This document shows, in pieces, positions 9,845 through 20,695 of a stretch of 59,392 bases of DNA. Every line of letters starts with the position of its first letter. Within the stretch, counting starts at the first letter, position 1. Source of the stretch: Patescibacteria group bacterium. Its GTDB lineage: Bacteria; Patescibacteriota; JABMPQ01; JAQVVF01. The notes under the pieces are model-generated. The model was not told the origin of the DNA. It saw only the letters and a list, made by a program, of their open reading frames with translations, and searched no databases. The stretch covers positions 1-59,392 of the forward strand of contig JAQVVF010000007.1 in the NCBI GenBank assembly GCA_028699085.1, read 5' to 3'. The position numbers and the translations under genes are program-made.

Positions 9845-11497
9845 ATGGCAAAAACTGATGCTGATAAAATTTTAGAACAAGAACGAGAGCGAAAATTAAA
9901 AGAAAAATTAACTGGTGAAGAAAAAAAGATAAAAGAAAGAAAAGCTTTGATCTATGCGCATACTGTGAAATTGCCTTATGTAGATTTAAGAGTTTTTCCG
10001 CTTGATAAAGAAGCGGTTACTTTAATTCCAGAAGATTTATCAAGAAAAGCAGAAGCAATTTGTTTTTTGATTAAAGATAGTCAAGTTAGAATTGGAATTG
10101 TTAATAAAGATAATCCGAGCTTGAATTTAGTCAAGGAAAAGTTGACAAAAATGGGTTATGATTTTCAATTTTATGTAATTTCATTAGAGAGTTTGGAAAA
10201 TGCTTTAGAAGTTTATAAGAAAATCAAAATTGTAGCACCTGAAAAAGATGAAATAAAAGTTGGAAAGGAAGAAATCTCACATGCAAAAGAACAAATACAG
10301 GACTTGACAGATCTGAAAGCAACAATCAAAAAAGTGAAGGTTACAGAAATGATTGATTATATTTTGGCAGGAGCTTTAAGCGTTGATGCTTCTGATGTCC
10401 ATATCGAGCCGGCAAAAGAAAATGCAAAACTACGTTATAGAATTGACGGTGTTTTGCAGGATATTATGGAATTGCCTAATGAAGTAGCTTTGAAAATATT
10501 ATCAAGAGTAAAACTTATTTCTTCCTTAAAAATTAATGTTGTTGATAAACCGCAAGATGGTAGATTTTCAATTGATACAGAGGGAAAAGATATAGATCTT
10601 AGAGTATCAACTTTGCCAACTGCTTATGGCGAGACTTTAGTTATGAGACTATTAGGTACTGGAACAATTGGTTTGAAGTTAGAAGATTTAGGTATGCGAA
10701 AAAGAGAGCATGATTTAGTTAGCAAAGCAATAAAATCAACATCTGGCATGCTTTTGACAACTGGACCAACTGGTTCTGGAAAATCAACAACTTTGTATGC
10801 ATGTATTAATGAAGTTAATGATCCATCAAAGAATATAATTACATTAGAAAATCCAATTGAGTATAAAGTGCCAGGAATTTCGCAAACAGAAATTGATCCG
10901 AATAAAGGTTTAGATTTTGCGAATGCATTAAGATCAGTATTGAGACAAGATCCAGATATTGTAATGGTTGGCGAAATAAGGGATAAAGATACTGCAGAAA
11001 TTTCAGTGCAAGCTTCTTTGACTGGTCATCTTGTGTTATCAACTTTGCATACTAATGATGCAGCGGGAGCAATTCCTCGTTTAATTAGCATGGGACTTCG
11101 TCCTGAAGAGTTAGCTCCAGCATTAAAATTAGTGATTGCACAAAGATTAGTTAGAAGAATATGCAAAGAATGTAAACAATCCTATAAACCGAGTGCTGAA
11201 GAACTAAAAATGTTAAAAGAAAAATTAGGAAAATTTTATCCTGCAGATAGTATCAAAAATTTATATAAGTCTAAAGGTTGCAAGGCTTGTGATAATTTGG
11301 GTTATAAAGGCAGAATTGGAATCTATGAAATGTTTGAAGTGAATAAAGAAATTGAGGAGGCTATAGGATATCGAGTTTCGAATTTAGAAATAGAAAAAAA
11401 GGCAATCGAACAAGGTATGATGACAATGGAACAAGATGGAATTTTGAAGGCTGTTGAAGGGGTTACGACAATTGAGGAAGCGGAGAGAGTGGTATAA
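9845..11497 (+). CDS. GspE/PilB-family type II secretion / type IV pilus assembly ATPase
   Basis: Walker A GPTGSGKSTTLYA, EVRD-like GEIRDKDTAEISVQASLTGHLVLSTLHTNDA, zinc CxxC motifs. Confidence 0.93.
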   Translation: MAKTDADKILEQERERKLKEKLTGEEKKIKERKALIYAHTVKLPYVDLRVFPLDKEAVTLIPEDLSRKAEAICFLIKDSQVRIGIVNKDNPSLNLVKEKLTKMGYDFQFYVISLESLENALEVYKKIKIVAPEKDEIKVGKEEISHAKEQIQDLTDLKATIKKVKVTEMIDYILAGALSVDASDVHIEPAKENAKLRYRIDGVLQDIMELPNEVALKILSRVKLISSLKINVVDKPQDGRFSIDTEGKDIDLRVSTLPTAYGETLVMRLLGTGTIGLKLEDLGMRKREHDLVSKAIKSTSGMLLTTGPTGSGKSTTLYACINEVNDPSKNIITLENPIEYKVPGISQTEIDPNKGLDFANALRSVLRQDPDIVMVGEIRDKDTAEISVQASLTGHLVLSTLHTNDAAGAIPRLISMGLRPEELAPALKLVIAQRLVRRICKECKQSYKPSAEELKMLKEKLGKFYPADSIKNLYKSKGCKACDNLGYKGRIGIYEMFEVNKEIEEAIGYRVSNLEIEKKAIEQGMMTMEQDGILKAVEGVTTIEEAERVV

Positions 11498-11539
11498 ATT
11501 TCTCTAATACGACTAATGCTATTTCTAGTAAATTTAAAA

Positions 11540-11572
11540 AAGACCGTGATGAACGGTCTTTTTGTTTCGATT
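11540..11572. terminator. Rho-independent terminator
   Basis: aaagaccgt-gatga-acggtctttttg. Confidence 0.7.
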
Positions 11573-11578
11573 ATTTTT

Positions 11579-14005
11579 TTATAAAATAATTTTTATCTTA
11601 AGCTCCTCATTCAATTTTAAATTTCCAGTACCGAAAGAAATTTGTTGAGCATGAGTGGCATTGGCTAAATCTGGAAAGAATTTTTCTAAATCTTTTTCTT
11701 TTGAATCAATGATTATTTCTTTAATATCTTTATTCATTGCTAAATTTGCATTTGATTTTGTTTTTCTGACCTCACTTAGAATTTCCACAATTTGATCGCC
11801 AAGATTTTCTTGTTTTTCATTGATTAATTTTTTATCAATTTCTGGCCAAGAAGAAATATGGATGCTAGTTTCTAATTCTTTGTTATCTTGTTTTAATGTT
11901 TGCCAGATTTCTTCGGTAATATGAGGTAAAATTGGTGCAAACATTTTTAAAATATTTATTAAACAAATATAAAGAGTAGCTTGAGCGCTATTTTTAGCTT
12001 CTTTATTTTCATCATTGTAGAGTCTGGATTTGGAAAGCTCAATATAGTTGTCGGCAAAGTTTTTCCAGAAAAAATTATAAACTTCTTTTTTAGCTTTGGA
12101 ATATTCATAGTCGTTAAAATACCGCGTTGTCGTTTTTATCGTGTTCTGTAATTTGGAAAGAATCCAAGCATCAATAGGATATAATTTTGAATCAATTTCT
12201 AATTTTGAATTTTGAAGAAACATTAAGCAAAATTTGCTGGCATTAAATAATTTAGTAATCAATTTTTTGCCATCTTTGACTTCTTCTTCTTTGTATCTTA
12301 AATTGTTGCCGAGATTTGATCCTGCAGACCAATATCGGAGAGCATCAGAACCATAACGTTTTATAATGTTTGCAACTGGTTCATAATTTCCTAATGATTT
12401 GGAAATCTTGCGGCCTTGTTTGTCTAATCCGTGACCAGAAATCATAACATCTTGCCAAGGTAGAGATTTTTCATGATACCAAGATTTTACAATAGTATAA
12501 AAAAGCCAAGTCCTGATAATTTCAAAAGCTTGAATACGTAATGACATTGGATAAAGTTTTTTGTTTTCGTTTTCTTCTTGCCAATGAGAATTAATTTGTG
12601 GAGTTAAAGATGATGTCATCCAAGTGTCCATGACATCTTTTTCTGGAATAAAATTATTTGATTGGCATTTCGGGCAAGGATTTTTTGGTTTGTTTTCTAT
12701 TGGATCAACTGGCAAGTCTTTTTCTTCAGGTAAAATTATTTCATGACATTTATCACAATACCAAACTGGAAATGGAACTCCATAATATCTTTCTCTAGAA
12801 ATATTCCAATCCCATTTTAAGCCATCTAGCCAAGTATCATATTTCTTTTTCATTGATAGCGGGAACCAATTTATTTTGCTTCCTTGTCTTTTAAAATCTT
12901 CTATATTATCTAGAATTTTAATGAACCATTGTTTAGTTAAATAAAATTCAACTGGTGTTTTACAGCGTTCATGAACATTAAGAACATGTGTAATATCTTC
13001 TTGTTTTACTAGAAGTTTTTGTTCTTGCAATTTATCAATAATTTTTGTGCGAGCTTCTTTGAGAGTTAATCCTTGATATAGTTTTGCCCATTCATTAAGA
13101 TGTCCGGATTTATCGAAAATTAATCTAGTTTCTAATTTGTCTTTTTTCCATTTGGCAACGTCTTCAGAATCGCCCCAAGTACAAACCATCATTAAACCGG
13201 TGCCAAATTTTGGATCAACTGATGGGTCTGATTTAATTGGTACTTCTTGATGAAAAATTGGAACAATTGCTTTTTGGTTGATTAAATTTTTGTAACGAGA
13301 ATCGTCTGGATTAACGTATAAAGCAACACAAGCAGCTAATAATTCAGGTCGGCTTGTGGCAATTAATAATTTTTTTGATTTGTCTGTTGCCAGACTGAAA
13401 TTGATATAATTCAATTTTGATTTTTCTTCTGAATCTTCGAGATCAGCTTGAGCTAAGGCTGTCTGGCAAGAAGAACACCAAATTGTTGGTTCTTCACGAT
13501 GTTCTAAGAGATTTTTTTTATATAGATCTAAAAAAGATTTTTGAGAAATTCGGCGAGCCATTGGACTAATGGTTGAATAGAGTAATGACCAATCAATTGA
13601 AAGGCCTAAAGATTTCCAAAGTGAAGTATAAGTTTTGGCCACTTCTTTGGTTTCTTGGAGACACAATTTAATAAATTCTTCGCGAGAGATTTTGGATTTG
13701 TCAGTAATTTTATATTTTTGTTCAACATATCTCTCAGTTGGAAGACCATTATCATCAAAACCCATTGGATAAAAAATATTATAGCCTTGCATTCTTTTAA
13801 AACGGATAATGAATTCAGCTTGGGTATAAGACATTGCATGACCTACATGAAGATGAGCAGCAGATGCATAAGGTGGAGGAGTATCAACAGAAAAAATAGG
13901 CTTTTGGGAAGTTTGATCAAATTTGTAAATATTGTTTTGATCCCAAAATTGTTGCCATTTTTGTTCTTGTTCTAAAATATTATATTTTTTGGATAAACTT
14001 GACAT
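11579..14005 (-). CDS. valS: Valyl-tRNA synthetase (archaeal-like type)
   Basis: PPPYASAAHLHVGHAMSYTQAEFIIRFKRMQGYNIFYPMGFDDNGLPTER and KISKSLGN. Confidence 0.88.
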   Translation of the reverse strand: MSSLSKKYNILEQEQKWQQFWDQNNIYKFDQTSQKPIFSVDTPPPYASAAHLHVGHAMSYTQAEFIIRFKRMQGYNIFYPMGFDDNGLPTERYVEQKYKITDKSKISREEFIKLCLQETKEVAKTYTSLWKSLGLSIDWSLLYSTISPMARRISQKSFLDLYKKNLLEHREEPTIWCSSCQTALAQADLEDSEEKSKLNYINFSLATDKSKKLLIATSRPELLAACVALYVNPDDSRYKNLINQKAIVPIFHQEVPIKSDPSVDPKFGTGLMMVCTWGDSEDVAKWKKDKLETRLIFDKSGHLNEWAKLYQGLTLKEARTKIIDKLQEQKLLVKQEDITHVLNVHERCKTPVEFYLTKQWFIKILDNIEDFKRQGSKINWFPLSMKKKYDTWLDGLKWDWNISRERYYGVPFPVWYCDKCHEIILPEEKDLPVDPIENKPKNPCPKCQSNNFIPEKDVMDTWMTSSLTPQINSHWQEENENKKLYPMSLRIQAFEIIRTWLFYTIVKSWYHEKSLPWQDVMISGHGLDKQGRKISKSLGNYEPVANIIKRYGSDALRYWSAGSNLGNNLRYKEEEVKDGKKLITKLFNASKFCLMFLQNSKLEIDSKLYPIDAWILSKLQNTIKTTTRYFNDYEYSKAKKEVYNFFWKNFADNYIELSKSRLYNDENKEAKNSAQATLYICLINILKMFAPILPHITEEIWQTLKQDNKELETSIHISSWPEIDKKLINEKQENLGDQIVEILSEVRKTKSNANLAMNKDIKEIIIDSKEKDLEKFFPDLANATHAQQISFGTGNLKLNEELKIKIIL

Positions 14006-14102
14006 TTTCTTAATTTACTATTAGAATAAATCGATTGATATCGATTTTATGGTCTAATGTTAGCACAGAGATGATCTTTTTACAAGAAAAGAGGAGGAAG
14101 TA

Positions 14103-14471
14103 ATGATAATCGAGCAAAGTTTCAGAGCTATGATTATCAAGCCAATTTTTGCAGTTTCTAGAAAAGTTATTGGTGCAAATTATTATATTGTAGAGATGAA
14201 AAAGTATTTTTTCGATGATGAACATTGTTCTGGTGGTTTTGTCTATAAAGATGAACCAAGAGAAGTAACCCTTGCAGAAGCAAATGAATTTGAACCAGAC
14301 ATTCATTTCTATGATGATTATGGTCGGTATCGGCGGATTTATTGGGCGATTACTGGTGTTGAGGACTTTGAATTTGGATACCGCGTTTTCTTGCGTTTTC
14401 GATTCGGAGAACTGAAGTTTGATTTGAGCCAATTTGTTATTGTCCCTTGTGTTTTCCAGCTAAATGAGTAG
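14103..14471 (+). CDS. Hypothetical protein (122 aa)
   Basis: ORF preceded by a strong Shine-Dalgarno (gaggaggaagta-atg); antisense ORF 14010-14432 looks non-coding. Confidence 0.6.
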   Translation: MIIEQSFRAMIIKPIFAVSRKVIGANYYIVEMKKYFFDDEHCSGGFVYKDEPREVTLAEANEFEPDIHFYDDYGRYRRIYWAITGVEDFEFGYRVFLRFRFGELKFDLSQFVIVPCVFQLNE

Positions 14472-14485
14472 CTGGTTTTTATTTT

Positions 14486-14512
14486 AATAAAACTGCTTGT
14501 TTTAGCAGTTTT
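14486..14512. terminator. Bidirectional terminator between convergent genes
   Basis: aaaactgct-tgtttt-agcagtttt. Confidence 0.7.
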
Positions 14513-14514
14513 AT

Positions 14515-15525
14515 CTATAATATTAGATTTGTTTCTGGAGCTATTTTTATAAAGTCGGTAAATTTTTTCCTAATAGCATGTTGATAAGCTGCTGCTGCAA
14601 TCATGGCGCCATTGTCGCTTGTAAATTGAAACTTTAGAAGTGAAAAATGGGAGTTTGGGATTTCTTGTTGTATCTTTTGTTTAATGTCTTTGCGTAAACA
14701 TTTATTTGCAGAAACTCCGCCTCCAAGCATTATTGTTTTAACATGATATTCTTTTGCAGCTTTAATTGTTTTGAAAACTAAAGTGTCAACAACGGCTTTT
14801 TGAAAAGAAGCACAAATATTATTAATTTGTTGTTTATCTAGATTTGGATGTTTCTTGGTTAGTTTTAAAATTTCTGTTTTTAGTCCAGAAAAACTAAAAT
14901 CAAAATCTTTAGAATTGATCATTGGCCGTGGAAAATTGTAAGCTTGATTATCTCCGTTATCTGCTAATTTGGAAATAATTGGTCCGCCTGGATAACCGAT
15001 ATTTAGTAATTTTGCGACTTTATCAAATGCTTCTCCAGCAGCGTCGTCTCTAGTTTGTCCGATAACTTGATAATTAAGATGATCTTTTATTATGACTAAT
15101 TCTGTATGTCCGCCGCTAACGATTAAACAAAGGGCTGGAAAGATAATTTTGTTTTTATTTTCTAGCCAATTAGCATAAATGTGCCCTTCAAGATGATTAA
15201 TAGCAATAATCTTTTTATTTAAAGAATAAGCTAATGACTTTGCAGTATCAATTCCAACCATCAAGGAAGTAATTAAGCCTGGACCGTTAGTTATAGCAAT
15301 TAAATCTATTTGTTCTTTTGTTATGTTTGCTTTGGCAAGAGCTTGCTTGATTACTGGAATTATTAATTCGATATGATGTCTGGCAGCTACTTCGGGAACA
15401 ACGCCGCCAAACTCTCTATGGATTTCTGTTTGACTAGATACTACATTTGATAAAACAAAAGAGCCGTCTTTGATAACGGCTGCTGATGTATCATCGCAAG
15501 ATGTATCAATTCCTAAAATTAACAT
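14515..15525 (-). CDS. tsaD: tRNA t6A threonylcarbamoyltransferase TsaD
   Basis: MLILGIDTSCDDTSAAVI, GGVVPEVAARHH, GGHTELV, GGGVSANKCLR. Confidence 0.95.
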   Translation of the reverse strand: MLILGIDTSCDDTSAAVIKDGSFVLSNVVSSQTEIHREFGGVVPEVAARHHIELIIPVIKQALAKANITKEQIDLIAITNGPGLITSLMVGIDTAKSLAYSLNKKIIAINHLEGHIYANWLENKNKIIFPALCLIVSGGHTELVIIKDHLNYQVIGQTRDDAAGEAFDKVAKLLNIGYPGGPIISKLADNGDNQAYNFPRPMINSKDFDFSFSGLKTEILKLTKKHPNLDKQQINNICASFQKAVVDTLVFKTIKAAKEYHVKTIMLGGGVSANKCLRKDIKQKIQQEIPNSHFSLLKFQFTSDNGAMIAAAAYQHAIRKKFTDFIKIAPETNLIL

Positions 15526-17033
15526 TATTTGATGCCAATAATATTTACTCCTCCTGTGAAATTTTCATTATATGCCCAAAATGAGGTTAAAACAAGTCTT
15601 TGTTTGTATTGAATAACTTTGATTTTTGAAGGACCTGCTTTTGCTAAAGAAACGACGATATCTAAAATGCCATCATTGTTGTAATCAGTTGTGGTAATAT
15701 TTATGCCGTTTTTGTAATCAAACTTAAATGGCTTAATCGTTTTTTTTCGAATATGTCCATCTTTGTTAATTATTTTTATAATTGATCTTTTTCCAGATTG
15801 AGATCCAGCGATTATTTCTTCTTGAAGATCTCCATCAATATCTCCGACTGTTAATTTTGCATTAGTTTTCTTAAAAATTCTTTTTTTAAATTTTTTCCAA
15901 GAGATGCCGTCCCAATATTTTATAACTGATTTTTTGTTATTAGCTGGTGTGGCGATAACTTCTTTTTTGTTATCGTTGTTAAGATCAATTATGGTTAGAT
16001 TTATACCGCATTTTATTTTTCGGCTGAAGGGATTGGGAATTTTAATTGTTTCTTCAAAAAGATTTGTTGTCTTGTTAAAAGAAAATATTTTTATTTTTGG
16101 ATATTGGTCAGGACCAGTTGAAACGATGATTTCATCTTGGCTATCAAGATTTAGGTCTGCTGTTGTTAAATTAATTTGGCCATTGTATTTTTTGGAGAAT
16201 GGTTTGAATTTGGTGATAAAGTCTTGTGAGTTTTTGCTAAAAACTTTTATTTGAGGTTTGTAATTATTTGAACTGATAATTAATTCTTGTTTTTGATCGT
16301 TGTTAATATCGCCAATCGTTATTTGAGATCCTTTTTTGTTTTTTGGCGGATAGGCAAAAAAGTCAAAAGATGGGATTGCTAAACCTCGTTCATCAAAAAT
16401 TCTGATGTGCGATCGGCCTGGATAATTTGGGGAAGTTACAATTTTTCCAGTTGTAACATCTGGATTATTGATTCTGTACCATAAAAACTCAGTTGGATTA
16501 TACCAATCATTTAATTTGTCTTTAGATCCTAATCCCCAATAGACCCAATTGGTTTTGATATCAATATATGTTCCTTTTCTGATTCCAAAATGCAAGTGTT
16601 CTGGCCAACCGCCATTAACATCAATTGTGCCGATATATCCAATGATTTGATTTTTATTAACAAATTGGCCTTCTTTAACTTTAATTTCTTTTCCTAAATG
16701 TCCGTATAGAGAAACTATTTTTTCTTGATTTGATAGGGTATGTTCTATTAAAATAACAGTGCCAAAATCAGTATGAACGCCAATATGTTTTACTGTTCCG
16801 GTAGCAATTGCATAAACTGGTGATCCAGCTGAAATGCCAATGTCATCTCCGAGATGGTATATTCCAGCTCCTCTAATTGTTCCAAATTTTTGTCCTTCCA
16901 TATCAAAAGACCATTTATCGAGTGGCCAAGTAAAACTATATGCTTCTGCTACTGATAAATTGTTTTCTGCTAATGTAAAAAAAGGAAAGAAAAGAAAACA
17001 TAACAAAATTAGAATTGTTGCTTTTATTTTCAT
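15525..17033 (-). CDS. Secreted M23-like peptidase with FG-GAP/VCBS-type repeats
   Basis: Signal peptide; HLGDDIGISAGSPVYAIATGTV...YGHLGKEIKVKEGQFVNKNQIIGYIG...HLHFGIR; repeats ITIGDINNDQKQEL / LTTADLNLDSQDEI. Confidence 0.85.
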   Translation of the reverse strand: MKIKATILILLCFLFFPFFTLAENNLSVAEAYSFTWPLDKWSFDMEGQKFGTIRGAGIYHLGDDIGISAGSPVYAIATGTVKHIGVHTDFGTVILIEHTLSNQEKIVSLYGHLGKEIKVKEGQFVNKNQIIGYIGTIDVNGGWPEHLHFGIRKGTYIDIKTNWVYWGLGSKDKLNDWYNPTEFLWYRINNPDVTTGKIVTSPNYPGRSHIRIFDERGLAIPSFDFFAYPPKNKKGSQITIGDINNDQKQELIISSNNYKPQIKVFSKNSQDFITKFKPFSKKYNGQINLTTADLNLDSQDEIIVSTGPDQYPKIKIFSFNKTTNLFEETIKIPNPFSRKIKCGINLTIIDLNNDNKKEVIATPANNKKSVIKYWDGISWKKFKKRIFKKTNAKLTVGDIDGDLQEEIIAGSQSGKRSIIKIINKDGHIRKKTIKPFKFDYKNGINITTTDYNNDGILDIVVSLAKAGPSKIKVIQYKQRLVLTSFWAYNENFTGGVNIIGIK

Positions 17034-17133
17034 GTAATTTTATGAAATATTAGTATTATTATACCAAATAATATATTGTTTGAGTATTGACTTTAAGTAA
17101 ATTTAGTATTATTCTGTGTATATATAGAATTAT

Positions 17134-17208
17134 GCCGCCATCGTCTAGTGGCTAGGACATCAGGTTTTCATCCTGACAACCGGGGTTCGATTCCCCGTGG
17201 CGGTACCA
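17134..17208 (+). tRNA. tRNA-Glu (anticodon TTC), CCA encoded
   Basis: GCCGCCATCGTCTAGTGGCTAGGACATCAGG-TTTTCAT-CCTGACAACCGGGGTTCGATTCCCCGTGGCGGTACCA folds as a cloverleaf. Confidence 0.95.
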
Positions 17209-17240
17209 AAAAAGTCTACTTTAATTAGTAGGCTTTTTTG
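17209..17240 (+). terminator. Terminator after the tRNA
   Basis: aaaagtctact-ttaatt-agtaggctttttt. Confidence 0.7.
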
Positions 17241-17324
17241 ATATAATAAATTTGTATAAAATATTTTAGCTAGAAATATTATGTGCTATAATTATTAAAG
17301 TTATTAAATTATTAAAATAAAAAT

Positions 17325-18338
17325 ATGATAAAAGTTGCTATTAATGGATTTGGCCGGATTGGCCGACAGTTTTTTCAAATCGCGTTTGAGCGTCAAAATG
17401 AAATAGAAATTGTTGGAATTAATGATTTAGGTGATCTAGAAAATTTAGCTTATTTATTACAGTATGATACTGTCTATGGAAAATATGATAAAAAAGTGGA
17501 AGTTGTTGATGGCAACATAGTTGTTGAAGGCAAAAAAATTAAATTTAGCCAGGAAAAAGATCCAAGTAATCTTCCTTGGAAAGAATTAAATGTTGACGTC
17601 TGTGTAGAGTGTACTGGAGTATTTACAGAGAAAGAAAAAGCAAAGATGCATTTGGATGCGGGTGCAAAAAGAGTTGTAATTTCTGCTCCAGCTAAGGGAG
17701 GAGTGCCAACAATTTTGTTAGGAGTCAATGAAGATAAAATGAAGGATGATGTGATTACTTCGAATGCATCTTGTACAACGAATGCTATTACTCCTGTTGT
17801 CGCAGTTTTGAATGAAAAATTAGGAATTGAAAAAGCAATATTAAATACAACTCATGCTTATACAGCAACGCAAAGCTTAGTTGATGGTCCTGCTGAAAAA
17901 AAAGATATGCGTCGAGGTAGAGCTGCGGCGATGAATTTAGTTCCGTCAACAACTGGTGCAGCAAAAGCAACTTGTGAGGCAATAACTACTTTAGCGGGAA
18001 AGTTTGATGGAGTAGCTGTTAGAATTCCAGTTGTGTGTGGATCAATTGCTGATGTAACTTTCATCTCGAAAAAAGAAACAACTGTTGAAGAAGTAAATGG
18101 AATCTTGAAAGATGCATCTAAAGAAGAAAGGTGGAAAAAATTGTTAGAAGTCACAGAAGATCAAATTGTATCTTCTGATATCGTTGGCAATTCTCATGCA
18201 AGTATTGTTGATTCTGGGTTGACAATGGTAGTGGGTGGTAATTTAGTTAAAGTTATGGCGTGGTATGATAATGAGTGGGGTTATGCACAGACTCTTGTTG
18301 ATCATGTTGTTAAATCTGGATTATTGATTGAGCAGTAA
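17325..18338 (+). CDS. gap: Type I glyceraldehyde-3-phosphate dehydrogenase
   Basis: INGFGRIGRQ, SNASCTTNAITPV, NLVPSTTGAAKA, WYDNEWGYA. Confidence 0.96.
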   Translation: MIKVAINGFGRIGRQFFQIAFERQNEIEIVGINDLGDLENLAYLLQYDTVYGKYDKKVEVVDGNIVVEGKKIKFSQEKDPSNLPWKELNVDVCVECTGVFTEKEKAKMHLDAGAKRVVISAPAKGGVPTILLGVNEDKMKDDVITSNASCTTNAITPVVAVLNEKLGIEKAILNTTHAYTATQSLVDGPAEKKDMRRGRAAAMNLVPSTTGAAKATCEAITTLAGKFDGVAVRIPVVCGSIADVTFISKKETTVEEVNGILKDASKEERWKKLLEVTEDQIVSSDIVGNSHASIVDSGLTMVVGGNLVKVMAWYDNEWGYAQTLVDHVVKSGLLIEQ

Positions 18339-18408
18339 AAAGTAAATAGGTCGAATCTTTTTACTTTTTATTTTTGCCTTTTTAATTTTTAATTTTTAAT
18401 TTTTAAAT

Positions 18409-19356
18409 ATGTTTGATGTAATTACTATTGGATCAGCAACTCGCGATGTTTTTTTGAAGGGCAAATTTCCCATAACGACAGATAAATTATCTTTTGATTT
18501 AGGATCAAAAAATGATGTTGATGAAATTTTCTTTTTTACTGGTGGAGGTGCAACTAATGCTGCAGCAACTTTCTCGAACTTAGGATTAAATACAGCTTGT
18601 ATTAGTAGGATTGGAAATGACCCAGGTGGTAAGGCGGTTTTAGAAGATTTGAAAAAATTTGGGATAAGTCAGCAATTTATTGTCAAAACTGAAGATTTTT
18701 ATACAGCTTATTCAATAATTATTTCGACAGAAAGTGGCAGAGTGGCTTTGGTACATCGTGGAACTTGTGATAATTTTAGAGAATCTGATATTCCTTGTAG
18801 CAAATTATTTGCAAAATGGCTTTATGTAACATCTTTGTCTGGTGATTTGAAAATTCTAAAAACTATTTTTGATTGTGCAACTGATAAAAAAATTAGAATT
18901 GCTTGGAATCCTGGAAATAGCGAGATAAAGAAAGGGATAAATGAATTGAAATTTTTTTTAGCAAAAGTTGGTGTTTTGATTTTAAATCTTGATGAAGCAA
19001 AAGAATTAACTGGTTTGAAGAATAAAAAAGATATCTTTGAGAAGATAGATACTTTGACAGATGGGATTGTTGTAATAACAGATGGTATGGAAGGGGTTGA
19101 AGTTTGCAGTGGTAAAACTTGTTATAAGGCAAAAGCTTTAGGTGGAAAGGCGGTAGAGAGTACTGGAGCTGGAGATGCTTTTGGATCTGGATTTGTTACT
19201 GGACTAATATTGAAAAATGATATTAATTACGCAATCCAATTAGCTTCAGCAAATGCATCATCGGTTGTGACAAAGATTGGAGCAAAAAATGGATTAATGA
19301 CAAAAAGCGGATTGAGCAGATTTAACAAAGTAAAAGTCGATAACTATTTATTATAA
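18409..19356 (+). CDS. PfkB-family carbohydrate kinase
   Basis: TGGGATNAAATFSNLG ... STGAGDAFGSGFVTGL. Confidence 0.93.
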   Translation: MFDVITIGSATRDVFLKGKFPITTDKLSFDLGSKNDVDEIFFFTGGGATNAAATFSNLGLNTACISRIGNDPGGKAVLEDLKKFGISQQFIVKTEDFYTAYSIIISTESGRVALVHRGTCDNFRESDIPCSKLFAKWLYVTSLSGDLKILKTIFDCATDKKIRIAWNPGNSEIKKGINELKFFLAKVGVLILNLDEAKELTGLKNKKDIFEKIDTLTDGIVVITDGMEGVEVCSGKTCYKAKALGGKAVESTGAGDAFGSGFVTGLILKNDINYAIQLASANASSVVTKIGAKNGLMTKSGLSRFNKVKVDNYLL

Positions 19357-19363
19357 TTTTAAT

Positions 19364-20608
19364 ATGGCAAACCATATCTCGGCGGGAAAAGTTGCTAGAA
19401 TTTTGAGAACTGATAAAGTAACTATTTTAAAAACTGCTGAATTGATGGAAAAAAAATTTAACAAAACTTTAGTACTTGACAAAATAGTATCGGAAAATAA
19501 TTTCAGAATGAAAGAATTGATGGGTATTTTGAAATTGCCAAAAAATAGCAAAGCTATTGAGGTTCATAAAGCAATTATTTCGAAATTGAAAAAAGATGAT
19601 CGGAAGTTATTTGAAATTTTAGGCGAGCCGAATTGTGAAAAAAAAGATACTTGCCACAAGTCATTATCTTTAGCTTTGGAAATAACTGATAAAAAGCGTG
19701 GTTTTTTTATTAAAAAAGATAAAGCAAAAGAAATTTTATTGACTAATCCACCGCCAAATATTTTATCGGCTTTAGGGTATAAAAATGCAAAAGAATTATT
19801 AGAAAAGGAAGATTGGAGAGAAGTGTATGCTGCTTTAAGGTTTGTTGAATCTAGAGATTGGATGAATAATGTATTTAGTAAAGCTTATTTGAAATTGCAA
19901 TCATCTGATTTTGAGTATAGAGATATTGAAATTATTGTGTTAAATGAGAAATGGTTAAAAGTTGCTGAAAAATTTATTCAGAAAAAGTATCATAATCTTA
20001 GCCATCTAAAAGAATTGGGGATAGTGTTTATTATTCCTATTTCTTCGGGAGTATGTGGTGAAACTTTGAGAATGTTTTCTCTAATATTACATTATTTGAA
20101 TGAAATTCCATTTTATTCAAAATTATTAGAGAAACATAAAGAAAATAGTTCCTTTGGCGAGACTCTAGTTTCATTAATTAGAGGAGATGTGTTAAGTGAA
20201 AAATTACCATTTGGTTTTTTTAGAATCGTACAGCGATATTTAGCTAAAGATGATGTCAATGATTTTAGATTATTTGAGCCGCATGTTAATCCAGAAACAA
20301 TGCATTGGTCAAAAGCGGAAGAATCATTATCAAAACTTGATGCAAAATATCCGGGATTAGAATTTGCTTTTTGGGAAGGATTAAATTTTGTTGGAGATTT
20401 TCTCAAGGGTGATTTAGATGACGAATTGATTAGTTTTAATTTAATTGATAATGAAATGGGATTGGCAAAGCAAAAAGAAATGATTAAATATCTTTATCAT
20501 CATCAAGAGTCGTTGTGGAACAAATTCTTTTATGAATTTGTCGGTGGTAAGACGATGATGGAAAAAATTATTATTGAAAATTGGGAGAAGGGTTATATCG
20601 AAGTCTAG
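19364..20608 (+). CDS. Uncharacterised protein (414 aa)
   Basis: Long ORF 7 nt after pfkB-like gene; no recognised domain. Confidence 0.75.
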   Translation: MANHISAGKVARILRTDKVTILKTAELMEKKFNKTLVLDKIVSENNFRMKELMGILKLPKNSKAIEVHKAIISKLKKDDRKLFEILGEPNCEKKDTCHKSLSLALEITDKKRGFFIKKDKAKEILLTNPPPNILSALGYKNAKELLEKEDWREVYAALRFVESRDWMNNVFSKAYLKLQSSDFEYRDIEIIVLNEKWLKVAEKFIQKKYHNLSHLKELGIVFIIPISSGVCGETLRMFSLILHYLNEIPFYSKLLEKHKENSSFGETLVSLIRGDVLSEKLPFGFFRIVQRYLAKDDVNDFRLFEPHVNPETMHWSKAEESLSKLDAKYPGLEFAFWEGLNFVGDFLKGDLDDELISFNLIDNEMGLAKQKEMIKYLYHHQESLWNKFFYEFVGGKTMMEKIIIENWEKGYIEV

Positions 20609-20628
20609 AATTAAAAAAATAAATATAT

Positions 20629-20656
20629 AAAAACCTAAAAATAAATTAGGTTTTTT
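20629..20656 (+). terminator. Rho-independent terminator
   Basis: aaaacctaaaaataaattaggtttttt. Confidence 0.7.
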
Positions 20657-20695
20657 AATTGACTTAAAAAGTTGTTTTAAGTAGAATGGTTTGAT

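Noticed and set aside
14010-14432. Antisense ORF of 140 aa
   Set aside because: Overlaps the + strand ORF 14103-14471, which has a strong Shine-Dalgarno; antisense translation is low-complexity F/I/N-rich.
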